64,000 nucleotides of DNA from Echinometra lucunter (GCA_029962745.1 CM057155.1:31589805-31653804), one strand, 5' to 3'; shown: positions 20,907 to 32,877, numbered from the stretch's first letter. Notes: a model not told the origin generated them from the sequence alone. A program made the numbers and translations.

Positions 20907-22759
20907 GCTACTACTACTACTGCTACTACTACTGCTACTACTAATAATAATGATAATAATAATAATAATAATGATAATATGTCTTGATTACCCAGGGTAG
21001 CCTCTTCAGTACTATGTACTGTTCTCCCAAAATGAATTGAAATTTGAGAAAACGTCGTAACGCTCAAACCCTTTGATTCTTCAAGTTCGTTTAAAAAACA
21101 ATTATTTTGTCACCCTTGCTATATCCTTCCATAAAACCCCAAGATATATATCCCAAACAGCTAGTGTAAATGCAAAATTATAATTATATAAGGTAGAAAG
21201 CCGAGTTTTATATTTTCCGTTGGCCTTCCAACGACGTAGCCTATTGTAAAGCAAATATAGGCACCATCGAATATGACACGTGAAAGCCTTTCATATTGAA
21301 CCGCGCGTGTTTAACAATGTTCAAAGCTAGCTAATTCTAATTCATAATCAATCATCTTGATGGACGGTGGTGAAATGGATGCCTTTCAATTTCGAATATT
21401 TCGACACAATCAACGACCTTGACTATATCTCTAGTCTGAAATAATAGCCATGGGGTATCCGGAAATGGATGGAAGAAGGGAGGCGTGCACTCTAACTTAA
21501 ATCCGGGACAACTCCTAAAGTCGATTAAAACTCTTAATGTAATAGATTTAGAAATCAATATTATTGATGATAATTTCTTAATCTAATTTTAAAGGCGTCC
21601 CTAATTACAATCGACCAAGACTCATTTCTAATCTAAAACTTTAGAGTGTGACGTCGCTGTTACTTAGCGCGCGGCCAACCCATTGCTATTAATTTTTTTG
21701 TTTGTTTGTTGATGTTGTTGGTGGTGTTTTGTTTGTTTGTTTTGGTGGCATTCAAACGGAGTCAAAGCTACTTTAAAAAAACAAAAAACATTCTTCAAGT
21801 TTTACAGCCTTTTAAACATTAGTTTGTGGGGGGGGGGGGGGGGTTGGGGGGAATTCGTTCTGTAAATTCATTCATAATACCATGGATTGGGTTTAATTTT
21901 GTGATCATTCTTCCCAATGTTTGGATAATTTTTTGTTAGCATTTCGGTAGCAGGAGCAGCTATTATAAACGCAAACTAATCATTAATCAACCAAGAGACA
22001 ATTAGGTTAAAATGTAGACGGTATTTGTTTTTTATTCCCATCACGCCTATAGAAATCCAATTAATGAATCATGATAATCGCGTCGGTGTATGCAATTGTA
22101 ATGGTTTGCAAACATCAGGGAAATTAAATGCACAGGGGAAGCCTTTACAACGGCACAAATGCATTATTCATTTCCCTACTATTGAAGTGAAAATTATGAG
22201 CCAATCGTCATATATTGTTCTATAATAATACTTATGACAACCTTTCGATAGCTCTTAAATCCACTTGGGCTTTAGTTTGCCTTCATGTTTCTCCCTTCAT
22301 TTTCTTATGAATTAAAAGAAAAAAAAATCAAGAAGAACTCGACTTAAACCATATGAGGCTTAAACCATATGAGGAACTTGCAAGAAATCAGTTGATACAC
22401 CAGAAAGAACTCATTTTAAGGTGTAAGATTTTGATCGTGAAGATAATTTTCAGGCAAGGTCGTTTCAAAGTTTTTTCAAGAGCGTTTATAAAAAAGATAC
22501 CCATTTCAAAGTGTTATCAGTAATGATAACACCTGGACATGCTGTTACAGATATATTAATATTTATACATGTATTATTTGTCTATAACATTTGTTATAGA
22601 TATATTCATGAAGTTCCTCGTAAGAGAAACTTCACATGAGGAGTGCCAGGAGCGTCAATTCTGACAGACACGAGCGCTATACAAGAACCCATTATTATTA
22701 TTATTATTATTATTATCATCATCATCATCATCATCATTATTATTATTATTATTATTATA

Positions 22760-22797
<38 letters not shown>

Positions 22798-23229
22798 CAT
22801 TAAAGAAAATGAAACAACTGGTCATGCAGCAGTCCTTGTAATTTAAATCCTGACTGGGCCAGTAAAACTCGTTCACTGCCGCTCTGATGATGTTAAAGAA
22901 TCTGTTTCTTTTCCTTTAAAAGATGATTATGGATTCATGTTTGGTTGGTTTGTCTACCACATTGTGCGTCACTGTCACCATCCTTGTGCTCACGTTGAAT
23001 GACTGAATGACTTGAATGACTGAATGATCCTGCTTTGAGATCATGAATTACTAACTTTAGTCAACACTGATATTAAATGCTGATTATTCTGCCATGAGAT
23101 AAATGACTATGACTTTTAACACTGTTTATTAATTGAACTGAGATGAATGATTGAGCTCGAGCTCTAATGAAACGAAAATTGTGATATATTATGATTTTAT
23201 TTCACCAATCTTATTACCTTTATAGAAAA

Positions 23230-23265
<36 letters not shown>

Positions 23266-25912
23266 CTTCAGTTTAAATACATTTATTTCCAGTTATTCAA
23301 ATGAACAGCAAAAAAAAAAAAATGAAACAACACAATGACATTCATGATATTGATAACAAAATATGACATTTATGACAGCTCATGGCACTTATACTAAGTT
23401 TTAGACATATTGCAGCGGTCATAGCTGAGACGCCAGAGTATAGTGCTCAAGTATCCCAGGTAAACCTGGTAGGAGAGTGGCAAATGTACAATGTCTTGCC
23501 AAAGGACATTTGTGCCAGGCTGAGATTCGAATCCAATACCCGTGATCTGCAGTCCTAAGACTTACCTACGATAGACAGTGGAACCTCCACAATTACATTA
23601 GGCTGTTTCATTTCAAATTATTCATTTATCGATTCCTAGTCCATGATATCGGTAAAGCAGTGCATAGAAAGAAATAAGTGACCTGCTATATAATGCCCAA
23701 TTTTCAGTGGATTCTCAAGACCAACGTATCCATAGACCAACATTTTTCCTCTGTATCAATTTTTTTTCGATTTTGTCGGCTGCCTGTCTCGCGAGCTGTC
23801 GACCTTGTTTCCCATGTTTTTGTCCAGTTTTATGTTTTCCTATGATTTTACAATGCATTTATTTGCTTTTACAATGCATTTATTTGCATTTATTTGCTTA
23901 TATATGTGTGTAAGAGACCTTGTCCAAGGATGTAAGCACCCAGCGAGGATCAAACCTGGGACCTCTCGTATGACAGGCAAGATTCTTCAGTAATATACCA
24001 CAATGCTCCCATTAAGAAATTTTTTAAAAATTAATAGCTTACTGTGTTGCTTTAGAAGAGACACATAACCGATTATCGGTGTTCACGTTGACGCAACGGT
24101 GATCCGACGTGACTAGTGCCCATTTGGAGTTGGGCGTGGTCGAGGCACTAAGTGGGGACAGCTCGAAGACGACGTCGTCTTCTTGTTCGTCGGTCTTCGT
24201 GGCTTCGATTATCGTGAGATCACAAGAACCTACAGTGGGAAATTCGATCGTGCAATGATACACAGTTATGATACATTTACTTTCTGTTTCATTTCATAAT
24301 TATCTGATAATAACATTGCCTCGCATCTATTAGGATAAGATGAACTAATAATTTGATTTAACAGTAATCATGCTAATGGCCATACAAGGAAAGAGAATAC
24401 TAAGGAAAGAGAGGGACAGACAGAGACGGGGAGAAGAAGAGGAAGAGAGAGAAGGGGGGATAGAGAGAGGGGGAGAGAAGGGGAGGGGTGGGGTGCAAGT
24501 AAATGAGAAGAGCAGAGAGGTGATCCCCATCCCATCGCTGGCACTTGTTATGATTATTACGTGTTAACATGGTTAATAGCTTTCTTGAGAATGTGTGATC
24601 AACCAGTATTCTTTCCCATGTTACCAAGATACTAGTTCTCGACATGCGGGACAATGATGCTCTTTATATATGCCCTGAATATCTACCATAACTGGATGAA
24701 CATTTTAATCAACAAAATTAAATCGACATGCTTCTATGATGGACAGTTTGAAGGATAGGTTCCGCATGAAAGCTTGACAGAAAAAAAAAAAAACCCGTAA
24801 GCATGGTAGGCATGGTAAGTAGATGTTTTGTGTAGGCATGGTAGGCAAGGTGATAGAGGGAAAGGGCTAATTAGAAGAGTTACATTTTTATTGTGGCGGT
24901 TGTTGTTCGGGGCTGTTGCTATTTGTTTATGTCATTTGGTTTTTTATTCTCTTCAGGGAAAACTTTTTTTTTCTGTAATCGTATATTGTGGATGAAGGCG
25001 AAGCAGCTGAAGCCAAACCAGTCACGTGTACATCACGTGTACAATCACGTGTGAGACTCACACAATTCCTCAGGTTTTTATTCTATAAAAAATAATTTAT
25101 AATTTAAAATGATTTATATAATGTATGTGTTTTTATACGTGCCTTGTAATGTGTATATTTGTTTGTTTATGGCACGGCCCCAATAAAAATCAGACTGTGC
25201 ATCTGTTTGGGTTATCAAAAGAAAACTAAAACAATACTTTACTTCAAAATACATTTATTAAGCAGCTTTGTTACCACTCTTAAAATTTACTTCCTTTCTT
25301 GTTTGTTTTAGTTTTGATTTGTTCCCTTGTCCTAGTTTTTTCATGATTAGCTCTTATGTCGATTTTTATATACCAAATAGCCTCCAAATATCAATTTATA
25401 CTTATGGAGACTTGTTTTAACAAGGCCCTCTTTGGCTTTATTTTAAGTTCTCCTCTTTCATTTCATGCATTGTAATATAGGCTCAATTGACATTCAAATA
25501 TCGTATGATTCTTTTTTTAATGAATGTTTATATGATATACTTGCTTGTAAACACATTTGTCATTGTTTTTAGAGATGAAATAAACCAACGAACGAACGAA
25601 AAATTTAACTATCTTCTATCTATCTATCTATCTCTAAGATTGGAACTTTTTCTTTAACATGAAAAAACCCCCTAAATATTTGATTGGATCTAACTGTTGT
25701 CATGGTTGTCAAGGTGGTGATATTTCGTCTCCTCATTCGATTTTCTGCTAACACGATAATATCATTATAGTACAGTTATTATTATTATCATCATCATCGT
25801 CGTCGTCATTATTGTTATTATCTTTATCATCATCTTTGTGATGTTTATAATTACTATTACTAATATTATAAATATCATTATCATTTTTATCATCATCATC
25901 ATCAACAACAAC

Positions 25913-25944
<32 letters not shown>

Positions 25945-28375
25945 TGATACTTGAAGTTAAAGTACCTTTTAGCAGATTCGATGAAAAATTAAATATGCAA
26001 TTAAATCAAGTAAACAGGAAAATCTTCACCTAAATGTTGTTTACAGAATGCACTTCCCCACGATATTTAGAAACATCTCACACTCAACATTCTAAAGGCA
26101 ATAGTATTCATCATTATTCATTTGATTTTTTTAAAACTACTCAATTGGGCTGTCCAATCCCTCCTCCACCCCAACCCCAAGGATGAACACTCACTATGAA
26201 CATGACGAACAAAGAAAGCGGACAAAATAAACAACCCCTCATTCTACCCTTCACAATGGTTCCGGTAGTCAAAAGAACATCCCTTCACTGCTATTGTCTG
26301 AAATATGTGGAACAGGTGTCACATGCATATTCACCTGGAACTACATGATTAAACATAAGAGCTGTGAAGGGATGTTCTTTTGACTACCAGAACCATTGTG
26401 AAGGATAGAATGAGAGGTTGTTTATTTTGTCCACTTTTTTTGTCCGCCATGTTCATAGTGACTGTCTACTGTGCTGTAAACTGCTGCATCTTTAATTGCC
26501 ATGTAACTGACTCCTTCAAGCAGTCTCAGTTCGGATAATGGAAACCAGATTATATTTGTATATGAATGACTAAAAGCACAATTTCAGTGGGCTTTGTAGG
26601 GATGCACATGATTAGATTTGATGGGCATGATCATGATGATGGGAGTGTTTAATTTGAGAATGGATAGAAAAATAGGAAGATGTTGTTTCCATCAATGAAA
26701 ATACTATTAGAAACTTTTAGAAAAACAAAATCACCATTTTAAATGTTGTAGTAATCACGTAACAGTGAGTAACCTGTAACAATTCTTAGATTCCCTGTGA
26801 ATTTAAAAGTGAAAATTTTGCACTGTATCCTGTCAGAAAGAAATCTTTCAAAGCATAAAATGGCATACCTGACATTGCATTAGCAATTTTATCATGAAAT
26901 GATATTTTTAATGCTGTTTTGCCTTTTCAATCGAGGAGTTTGACAGCATCCTCAGTTTCATGCAAAATAGTGGCATTTTAGTGTAGATATGGTTTAGGAA
27001 GGTAAAGGAATAAGCTCTTTATGAGATCTATATTGTCCGATTTGGGGTTGTTGAATATCATTTCCATGATCATGATGAAGGAAAATTATTAAATCATTCT
27101 TCATTCTCTAATAGAACTGGAGCCCGTTTCAAGACAATGCCATAGGAATAACCAACTGTTCGTTTACGTACATCCTATCAGGCGCGTCATTCCGTTTTAT
27201 ACATTTTTTGTACACACATACACACACACCCACGCTCGCTCACGCACACACAAGGTCATCAGCTTATTTATATATTCATTTTTTTTCTTGGGAGGGGGGA
27301 CATATACCCTACTGTGTCCCCTACCCTTTTTTTGAGGGGGGACGTGTCCCCCTGCGACTCCCCCCCCCCCCCCCCCCCCGACGCCCATGCATCCTATCGA
27401 ACGCGCCTATGTTTTTATTTAAGTAGGTTCTCTTCTTGAACATGTATTTAAATGTTTGATGGCAATATCTTCAAACTTGGGTTCGCGACATTTTCTTGAG
27501 GCGGGTCCATTATAGCCACCAGACCCCAACTTACCTTGTTTGGCAAATATTTTCATCCATGTTCCTTTGACTTTTGTGTGGAAGGAGACATGAGGGAAGC
27601 TAGGTTTCAGAGTAAACGAAGCTCTGTCTTTAGAAGTGGTACACAACAGTCTTCCTCTCGTGTTAACTGACATGTAGAGTCCTTTGTAGTCTTTGAGATC
27701 AATCTGATCACCAGTAACCTGGAGAACAAAGAGACAGTCTGGGATGAGACTCGGTACGAAGATCCCCTCTCGGGTGATATACCTTCCGGTGGCCGTCCTG
27801 AAGCAGCCGTAGCCTTCGCTGTACATGAGCTGCAGGAGAGTGTCCGCCCGCCAGGGTACGGAGGCGTCGAACGTTAGATAGCGGCCAGACTGCGGTACGT
27901 GGGCAAACTTCTCTGCCTTGACGTTGAGTAAGCTGCAGTGTGGGTGCATCGAGAGTCGTACGTACCAACGTTGGTCCGAGGACGACGTTTCCCGCTTCTT
28001 GCTGACGACTTTTTTGCTTTTGATACCCAGGTAGGTTTCATGAGCCACGCTGCGGATGATCCAAGCGCCAGCGCCGCCACCGCCGGCGTCAACCTCAAAC
28101 AGCTGCTCGGAGTTGATTTCCTCTGCCTCTGCAGTTACCTTCCCAGACTTGTCCACCGACAAGTAGTGGCCATTCGTGGAATAGAAAGCAAATGTGTTTG
28201 AGACAGATACCGACTGGTCCTGTTGGGTATTTGGGTCAGTTTCTAAACTCCAGAGCTGTCCTTTGGTCAGTCTGTTCACTGATGAATCCAGAGGAGTAAG
28301 GCTAACCTTACCATCAAAGTCAGCTGTCAGGTATTTGCCCGAAGTAGAAGCCACGAGTCCAAATTTGTAAGCCAT
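17508..28375 (-). CDS. FSCN: Fascin (actin-bundling protein), four exons, 520 aa
   Basis: Exons 28375-27535, 24229-24043, 18534-18233 and 17740-17508 join in phase (841+187+302+233 nt; 520 aa plus stop). Fascins are about 490-530 aa with four beta-trefoil domains. The N-terminus AYKFGLVASTSGKYLTA, the domain-2 motif YLTFDASVPWRADTLLQLMY and the C-terminus SKETLWTFI are family hallmarks. Family role: cross-linking parallel actin filaments in filopodia, microvilli and related protrusions. The start context AATATGG has purines at -3 and +4. Introns 1-3 are about 3.3, 5.5 and 0.5 kb and hold microsatellites, polypurine tracts and SINEs. Oddity: the last codons are tandemly amplified in the 3' flank. 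Which vertebrate fascin paralogue is closest cannot be told here. Confidence 0.95.
18233..18534 (-). CDS. FSCN: Fascin coding exon 3
   Basis: Acceptor TTTTTTCCAG, donor GTAAGG, 302 nt, phase 2 to 1. It encodes the end of trefoil 3 and the start of trefoil 4 (FALRHSTTQQYVTIDASGQL, LILQGEFGFV, YRIN). Confidence 0.93.
18590..18900. repeat. Polypurine tract in fascin intron 2
   Basis: About 300 bases are almost only A and G on + (GAAGAAGAGGAGGAGG and similar), beside exon 3 in the intron. ORFs on either strand are low-complexity artefacts. Confidence 0.9.
18901..20570. other. Intronic stretch without recognised features
   Basis: AT-rich DNA inside fascin intron 2 with several short A or T runs. 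Nothing gene-like or clearly repetitive is visible. Confidence 0.4.
20711..21035 (-). repeat. (ACT)n microsatellite attached to a SINE 3' end
   Basis: Around 230 bp of ACT/TACTGC triplets are followed by AATAATGATAAT units and then TTACCCAGGGTAGCCTCTTC. The last block is the reverse of the SINE 3' end also seen at 42685 and 63180. I infer that the array grew from an ATT-type SINE tail. Long Thr/Val/Tyr ORFs are artefacts. Confidence 0.8.
21036..22690. other. Intronic stretch with a G tract
   Basis: Fascin intron 2. A run of about 16 G then TTGGGGGG lies at about 21824-21850 and could form a quadruplex. No gene is visible. Confidence 0.5.
22691..22802. repeat. (ATT)n/(CAT)n microsatellite
   Basis: About 110 bp of ATT triplets with a central CAT block, in fascin intron 2. 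Confidence 0.95.
23232..23262. repeat. (AT)n microsatellite
   Basis: Simple AT run in fascin intron 2. Confidence 0.9.
23420..23600 (-). mobile_element. tRNA-derived SINE (minus)
   Basis: On - there is a B-box-like GGATTCGAATC followed by CCTTTGGCAAGACATTGTAC and CCAGGTTTACCTGGGA, a common SINE body layout. The tail is not clear. Confidence 0.5.
23906..24010 (-). mobile_element. 5' part of the ATT-tailed tRNA SINE (minus)
   Basis: On - it contains CATACGAGAGGTCCCAGGTT, TGATCCTCGC and GCTTACATCCTTGGACAAGG, matching the fuller copy at 63395-62845. It is truncated and lies directly downstream of fascin exon 2. Confidence 0.7.
24043..24229 (-). CDS. FSCN: Fascin coding exon 2
   Basis: Acceptor CCCACTGTAG, donor GTAAGC, 187 nt, phase 1 to 2. 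It encodes about 62 residues of trefoil 3 (GSCDLTIIEATK, then an acidic stretch DEQEDD, SKWALVTSDHRCVNV). Confidence 0.88.
24385..24525. repeat. Polypurine tract in fascin intron 1
   Basis: Nearly all A/G on + (GAGAGAAGGGGG, GGGGAGAGAAGGGG), just upstream of exon 2 in the transcript. Reading frames across it are artefacts. Confidence 0.85.
25100..25605. mobile_element. Possible non-LTR retrotransposon 3' remnants
   Basis: CACGGCCCCAATAAAAATCA near 25173 and GAAATAAACCAACGAACGAA near 25580 look like LINE 3' ends with A-rich or tandem tails. No reverse transcriptase sequence is visible, so this is tentative. Confidence 0.35.
25780..25945. repeat. (CAT)n/(ATT)n degenerate triplet repeat
   Basis: Mixed ATT, ATC and CAT triplets in fascin intron 1. 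Confidence 0.85.
26192..26460. mobile_element. Fold-back MITE, 269 bp
   Basis: Arms of about 100 bp are inverted: CACTATGAACATG...GACAAAATAAACAACC and GGTTGTTTATTTTGTC...CATGTTCATAGTG, with AAAAGAACATCCCTTCAC inside. ACT occurs on both outer sides, a possible 3-bp duplication. It lies in fascin intron 1. Confidence 0.8.
27179..27389. mobile_element. hAT-like MITE, 211 bp
   Basis: Exact 8-bp duplications CATCCTAT (27171-27178 and 27390-27397). The left end CAGGCGCGTC and the right end GACGCCCATG are inverted-similar. A C tract of about 19 bases lies just inside the right end. It sits about 140 bp past the donor of fascin exon 1, in intron 1. Confidence 0.8.
27535..28375 (-). CDS. FSCN: Fascin coding exon 1
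   Basis: ATG at 28375, 841 nt, residues 1-280, phase 1, donor CAAG|GTAAGT. It covers trefoil domains 1 and 2 and the start of 3. A glycine-rich loop (DAGGGGAGA) and a basic loop (KSKKVVSKKRE) lie in the first trefoil region. Confidence 0.96.
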
Positions 28376-29035
28376 ATTCCTTTCAAGACTTATATCTTTC
28401 TTTTTCAGGCTGACTGGAAGTAAACGAGCAGAATTGCTGAAGAAACTCCTTGAGCGAACAGCACAGTTTATTCCCGATATACAGTACTCCCCTCGATGCA
28501 GTGAATTTAATGAGCAGATAAGAAGATGGAAGATTTGACGCCTTTCTACAAAAGATCCACTATTAATAGAGCGCGCTGCTGTTATCCTTATACCGTTTTA
28601 GGCAAATCGAACAAAACATGCACATCGAGAAAACAGTATAAAGTTTTTTGTCACACCGTGTGTCTTTGAAAACTAGGTTGGCTTTCTCCCGAAACTATGT
28701 TGATGACTGAAACAAATCAACGCCAGGATAGCCTGATGTTGAAGAGCTGCATCGTTAATGTGCATTGATTGAGCTCCAGAAATGTAATGGTTTATGCAGC
28801 AGCGTATCATACATTCACTGGGGAACGAAAAATTAATTCATCCTGTGGGGTATTGTGATCCTGTTGCCTATCAAACAGAAAAGTGCGTTATGGGCATTCG
28901 CATTCTCCCGGTGCCAATTGATGCAGTGTTGCGTTGTCATGGCAACGTGATGCAGTCTGGGATCAACAGTGAAAACATTCATCGGCGTCGAGGCGAGTGA
29001 GTGGAGGAGCCTAGACATGATTGTAAATTGAATAT
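28376..29035. promoter_or_regulatory. Fascin 5' flank
   Basis: DNA upstream of the fascin ATG. It should contain the 5' UTR and promoter, but I see no TATA box or other motif strong enough to place the start site. ORFs here are not supported. Confidence 0.35.
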
Positions 29036-29039
29036 AATG

Positions 29040-29071
29040 TCCCCTTCTCCATCCCCCTCGCTATCTCTCTT

Positions 29072-29120
<49 letters not shown>
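29040..29120. repeat. (TC)n microsatellite
   Basis: CT/TC run of about 50 bp in a pyrimidine-rich context. Confidence 0.9.
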
Positions 29121-29121
<1 letters not shown>

Positions 29122-29384
29122 ATCCCCTTTTTCTTACCTGCTAAAGGGCCTACCTCTCCATCTAAAATCAACTTTTCTCATCTGTGCTCTTACTTTTCTT
29201 CCAACCTTTTTCATCTCTTTTCTATTCCAGACCAAATGAAAACAATGGGTATATCAATGGAGAGCAAATAATTGTCTTCACAAACTCTTTTTTTTTCTAG
29301 ACTTATCAAGAGAAATATGAATATATGCATATAAATCTCATATTTTCTGTAATAATACCTGTAATGCCATTATTTTTCTTTTTT

Positions 29385-29445
29385 GTTGGAAATGAAATAA
29401 ATATGAATTGAATTGAAATGAAGTGAATTGAATTGAATTGAATTG
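29385..29445 (+). mobile_element. Probable LINE 3' tail with (ATTGA)n
   Basis: GGAAATGAAATAAATATG followed by repeats of GAATT, a typical tandem tail of CR1/L2-like retrotransposons. No coding part was seen. Confidence 0.4.
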
Positions 29446-29835
29446 ATTTCTATAATTCTCCCATCACGGCGCATTCTGCCTTTGTCTTCTAATTATAAAA
29501 TGAACATTACAAGGGATGATTCCAAGGGGAAATGGGGCATGCACACGGCGCCACGACCAAATTCTATTGATACTAGATATACACGTGTTCCCCTCCTCTC
29601 CTCTCCTCTCATCTTCCCTATTGTCCCCTATTGTCCCTTATTCTCCCTCCCTTGTCCCTCCCACTATCATTTGCTTACAATCCATACCTCAAGTGGATGA
29701 TGAGCTGCATAATTTACGAATTTAATTTACGGAAACAGCGCATAACAGTCGCCCGTTTGAAAGAGATCGAGAGAAAAAGAGAGTGGGAGGAAGAGAGGGG
29801 GCATGTAGAATATTTCAGTGCTGTATTTGTGGTAT

Positions 29836-30190
29836 AAAGTTCGTTATTCCGAAGGTTTGTTAATCCAAAGGTTCGTTCATTCCGGAGGCTCATTATCCTG
29901 GAGGTCCACTAATCCGAAGGTTCATTTATTCCGAAGGTTCGTCTGTCTGAAAACGAAATAAGGTTCATTATTCCGAAGGTTCGTTACTCCGAAAATGAAA
30001 TAAGGTTCATTAGTTCGTTCGTTATTTTCGGACTAACGAACCTTATTTCATTTTCGGACTAACGAACCTTCGGAATAACGCCACAAATGCTCGGAGTAAC
30101 GAACCCTTTTTCATTTTCGGACTAACGAACATCTAGGTATACGCAATTTGCGTGTTTCGGAATAACGAACCTTCGGAATAACGAACATCA
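29836..30190. repeat. GTTCGTTATTCCGAAG palindromic repeat block
   Basis: About 350 bp made of variants of TTCCGAAGGTTCGTTA and, after about 30020, mostly its reverse complement TAACGAACCTTCGGAA, with TCATTTTCGGACTAACGAAC in between. The halves can fold on each other. I infer a fold-back or satellite-like repeat. Confidence 0.85.
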
Positions 30191-30432
30191 CCCGTATATT
30201 CGGTGACTAGCACTATCCTGGCTATTACTAAAATCAATTACATTAATGGAAGCGCTGTCAAAAAGTGTTAGTCCGAACGATATTTTGTTCAAGGCGTCCG
30301 GGCATGCTTCATGAAGAGGCCTATATAATCTTCACAATTATAGTGACTCTTACCATACAACTCGTCTGTGCAGACATAAAAAAATGTAGGCCTCATTTTT
30401 ATGGTGGCTCCTAAGGGACACGCTAACTTAAA

Positions 30433-30680
30433 GGATTGACGCATATATATGCAACGATTTTTCGTCTTTTGCGTCAAAAACGTGAAAAAAAAAAGTTGAC
30501 GTATACCTATGCAACATTTTTGTTTGGTCTTTCATGTCGAAGAAGTGAAAAAAAAAATGATGTTTACCTAATTTTTTATGCAACAATCTTTTTTAGTCTT
30601 TTACGTCAAAGACATGAAAAAAATGACGTATACCTATGCAACAATCTTTTTGCCTTTTGCGTCGAAGACGTAAAACATTT
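30433..30680. repeat. Four-unit tandem repeat of about 62 bp with internal hairpins
   Basis: Units begin near 30434, 30495, 30557 and 30622 with TTGACGTATACCTATGCAAC-like sequence and end with TTTTGCGTCGAAGACGTAAA-like sequence, which can form a short hairpin, then an A run. No open frame is conserved across units. Confidence 0.8.
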
Positions 30681-30899
30681 AGTTTCTTCCACTTGACTTG
30701 CAGGAGTTAACAATCATTTTTCCCAATTGTATACTGTTTATACATTGTAACATAATATATTACAATAACATAAATCAAGGAAGAAGGCGATGTCCCTAAA
30801 AGCGAGTGCTTGTGACGGGCTCGCCTGAACAACTTATAGCACAAATGCTAGGATATACAGGAGAGCGGAGGGGAGAGAGTTTAGAGTAAAGAGAAAAGA

Positions 30900-31035
30900 A
30901 GAGGCAGAAGTAGAAGTAGAAGAAACAGAAGAAGAAGAAGAAGAAGAAGAAAGAAGAAGCGAAGAAGAAAGAAGAAGAAGAAGAAGAAGAAGAAGAAGAA
31001 GAAGAAGAAGAAGAAGAAGAAGAAGAAGAAGAAGA
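30900..31035. repeat. (GAA)n microsatellite
   Basis: About 130 bp of GAA/AGAAG. The Ser/Phe-rich ORF on - is an artefact. Confidence 0.95.
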
Positions 31036-31189
31036 CTGTAATAGTAACACTTGTATTATGTAGCGTGCATGTACACTATACAGTGACAATGGCAAGATTA
31101 TGATTTTTAGCTCACCAATGAATTATCAATTCCTCCGTCTCTCATGTTCCAATTTTGTCATGATTTTTCAATGTGAACCAAGTATTGTT

Positions 31190-31260
31190 AGTCTTCGGAC
31201 TTTTTATTTGGTATTTTGAATAAAACCGTAATTGAATTGAATGGAAATGGAATAAATTTC
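31190..31260 (+). mobile_element. Probable LINE 3' tail
   Basis: TTTTGAATAAAACCGTAATT followed by GAATTGAATGG, similar to other AATTG-tailed ends in the window. Tentative. Confidence 0.35.
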
Positions 31261-31910
31261 CCTACATGTCTTTGCTGTCTGGTTGTGTCATCGCTGATAA
31301 TACAAATTCAGAACAAAATGCTTTGAACTGCGCACAAATCTATTTCGAAATGTTCTGAAAATAATGTTCATGACTGCCACTTTAAACAAAGAAGAAAATG
31401 CCTCTTTTGCTGAACCATGTTTTATTCAGATTTGCTTTTTGGAAGGGATGGGTTATTCGTTTTTCAAACCATTCTTGCCGTTTTTATTACACATATTGAT
31501 TCCTCATCATCACCCCCAAAGAAAAAACTGTAATATCAATAATCGTATACCAAAGTTGACCATGTAAGTTCTACTATATTATCATTTTGTTTTTAATGGT
31601 TTTTCAGTAGGTTCACGCGGTTTTGGTTGTTTCATAAGACAAACGTTATGTCGACTTAAAAGGTGCATTAGGTCTATTAAAACCACCGCCTATTTCCGAT
31701 GTATTACTGTATAATTGATCAGGACGATTAAAGTGGTCTGAAGGCCATCTCCACAACAGAATTATTTGAATTATTGATGATTAAATGAAGCTAATTAAGA
31801 AATTACCAGGATGAAAGACCGACGTGGAGTAGATTTCTTGTTTGTCTTTGTTGCTCAACTTCATAATCATTCTTGAAAACCGGAGTCCCTTAACAACTCT
31901 TGATAAAATT
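31261..31910. other. Stretch without recognised features
   Basis: Ordinary AT-rich intergenic DNA with no supportable gene or repeat structure. Confidence 0.4.
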
Positions 31911-31911
31911 A

Positions 31912-32056
31912 ATTTCTCTCTCTCTCTCTCTCTCTGCACCATTTGTTTGGGTTTTGTTTGTTTTTTGGGTTTTTTTTTTTTTGGGGGGGGGGGGGGTGGG
32001 GTCCCTCTATATCATCTTCCCCTTTTCCTCCCCCCCCCCCCTCTCTCTTTTTTTTT

Positions 32057-32116
<60 letters not shown>

Positions 32117-32335
32117 ATTAATATATATCTGCACATTTTGTTTGTTGTTTTTTTTCTTTTCGGGGGGGGGGGGGTCCTTTTATATCATCTCGCCCATTCC
32201 CCCTCTCTACCCCCCCCCTCTCTCTCTCTTCAGAATTCTGATTATCTCTCCCTCTTACTATCACTCCCTCTATCTCTCTCTCCCTCTCCCTCATCTCTCT
32301 TTGATTTCTATTATCCTCTTTTTTTTTTAAATTCC
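31912..32335. repeat. Compound (CT)n, G-tract, C-tract and (AT)n region
   Basis: Two similar modules, each T-rich DNA followed by a G tract, TCC-rich DNA ending in a C tract, then CT repeats. They start near 31965 and 32140 and share TATATCATCT. I infer an internal duplication. Overlapping ORFs are artefacts. Confidence 0.75.
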
Positions 32336-32592
32336 TACTTCATCTGGCTAAATCAAACGACAATATTCGATATAATTACATTAAATTCATCCTTTTCGTA
32401 CCATTTTAATTGTTGCAAACTTTCTTCTGTACGGCTCTCTTTCTTTTTAAAGGAAATTCACATTGACTGATACAGGAGATGCGGTTACATGGGCGTAGAT
32501 AACGGGGGGGGGGGGATGGGGGATGCATCCCCCAATTTTTGAAGTGGATTTATATACGTGTGTATATAAATATGTATCAGTGGGGGAATCGA

Positions 32593-32665
32593 CATCGTCA
32601 TTATCATCATCATCATTATCATCATCATTACAATCATCATCATCATCATCATCATCATCATTTTA
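32593..32665. repeat. (CAT)n microsatellite
   Basis: About 70 bp of CAT/ATT triplets. The poly-Met ORF is an artefact. Confidence 0.9.
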
Positions 32666-32877
32666 ATCCATTTACCAACAAACACGAAATATGACCAAAA
32701 ATAAATGAAAAAATATAAAAAAAAAATAATAATAAATAAAAACTAAATGAAACACAAACTTGTTGAACAAACAAACCAATGGCGAGTAACGTCTCGCAGT
32801 TTATTCCAAATAGATTGCCGGTTGATGTGCATAAAGTTTGAAATTCTAAGTCCATTCACAACAAAATTTATTTGAAA

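Noticed and set aside
20574..21067. Long Thr-, Val- and Tyr-rich ORFs on both strands
   Set aside because: They are translations of the ACT microsatellite; no complexity outside the repeat.
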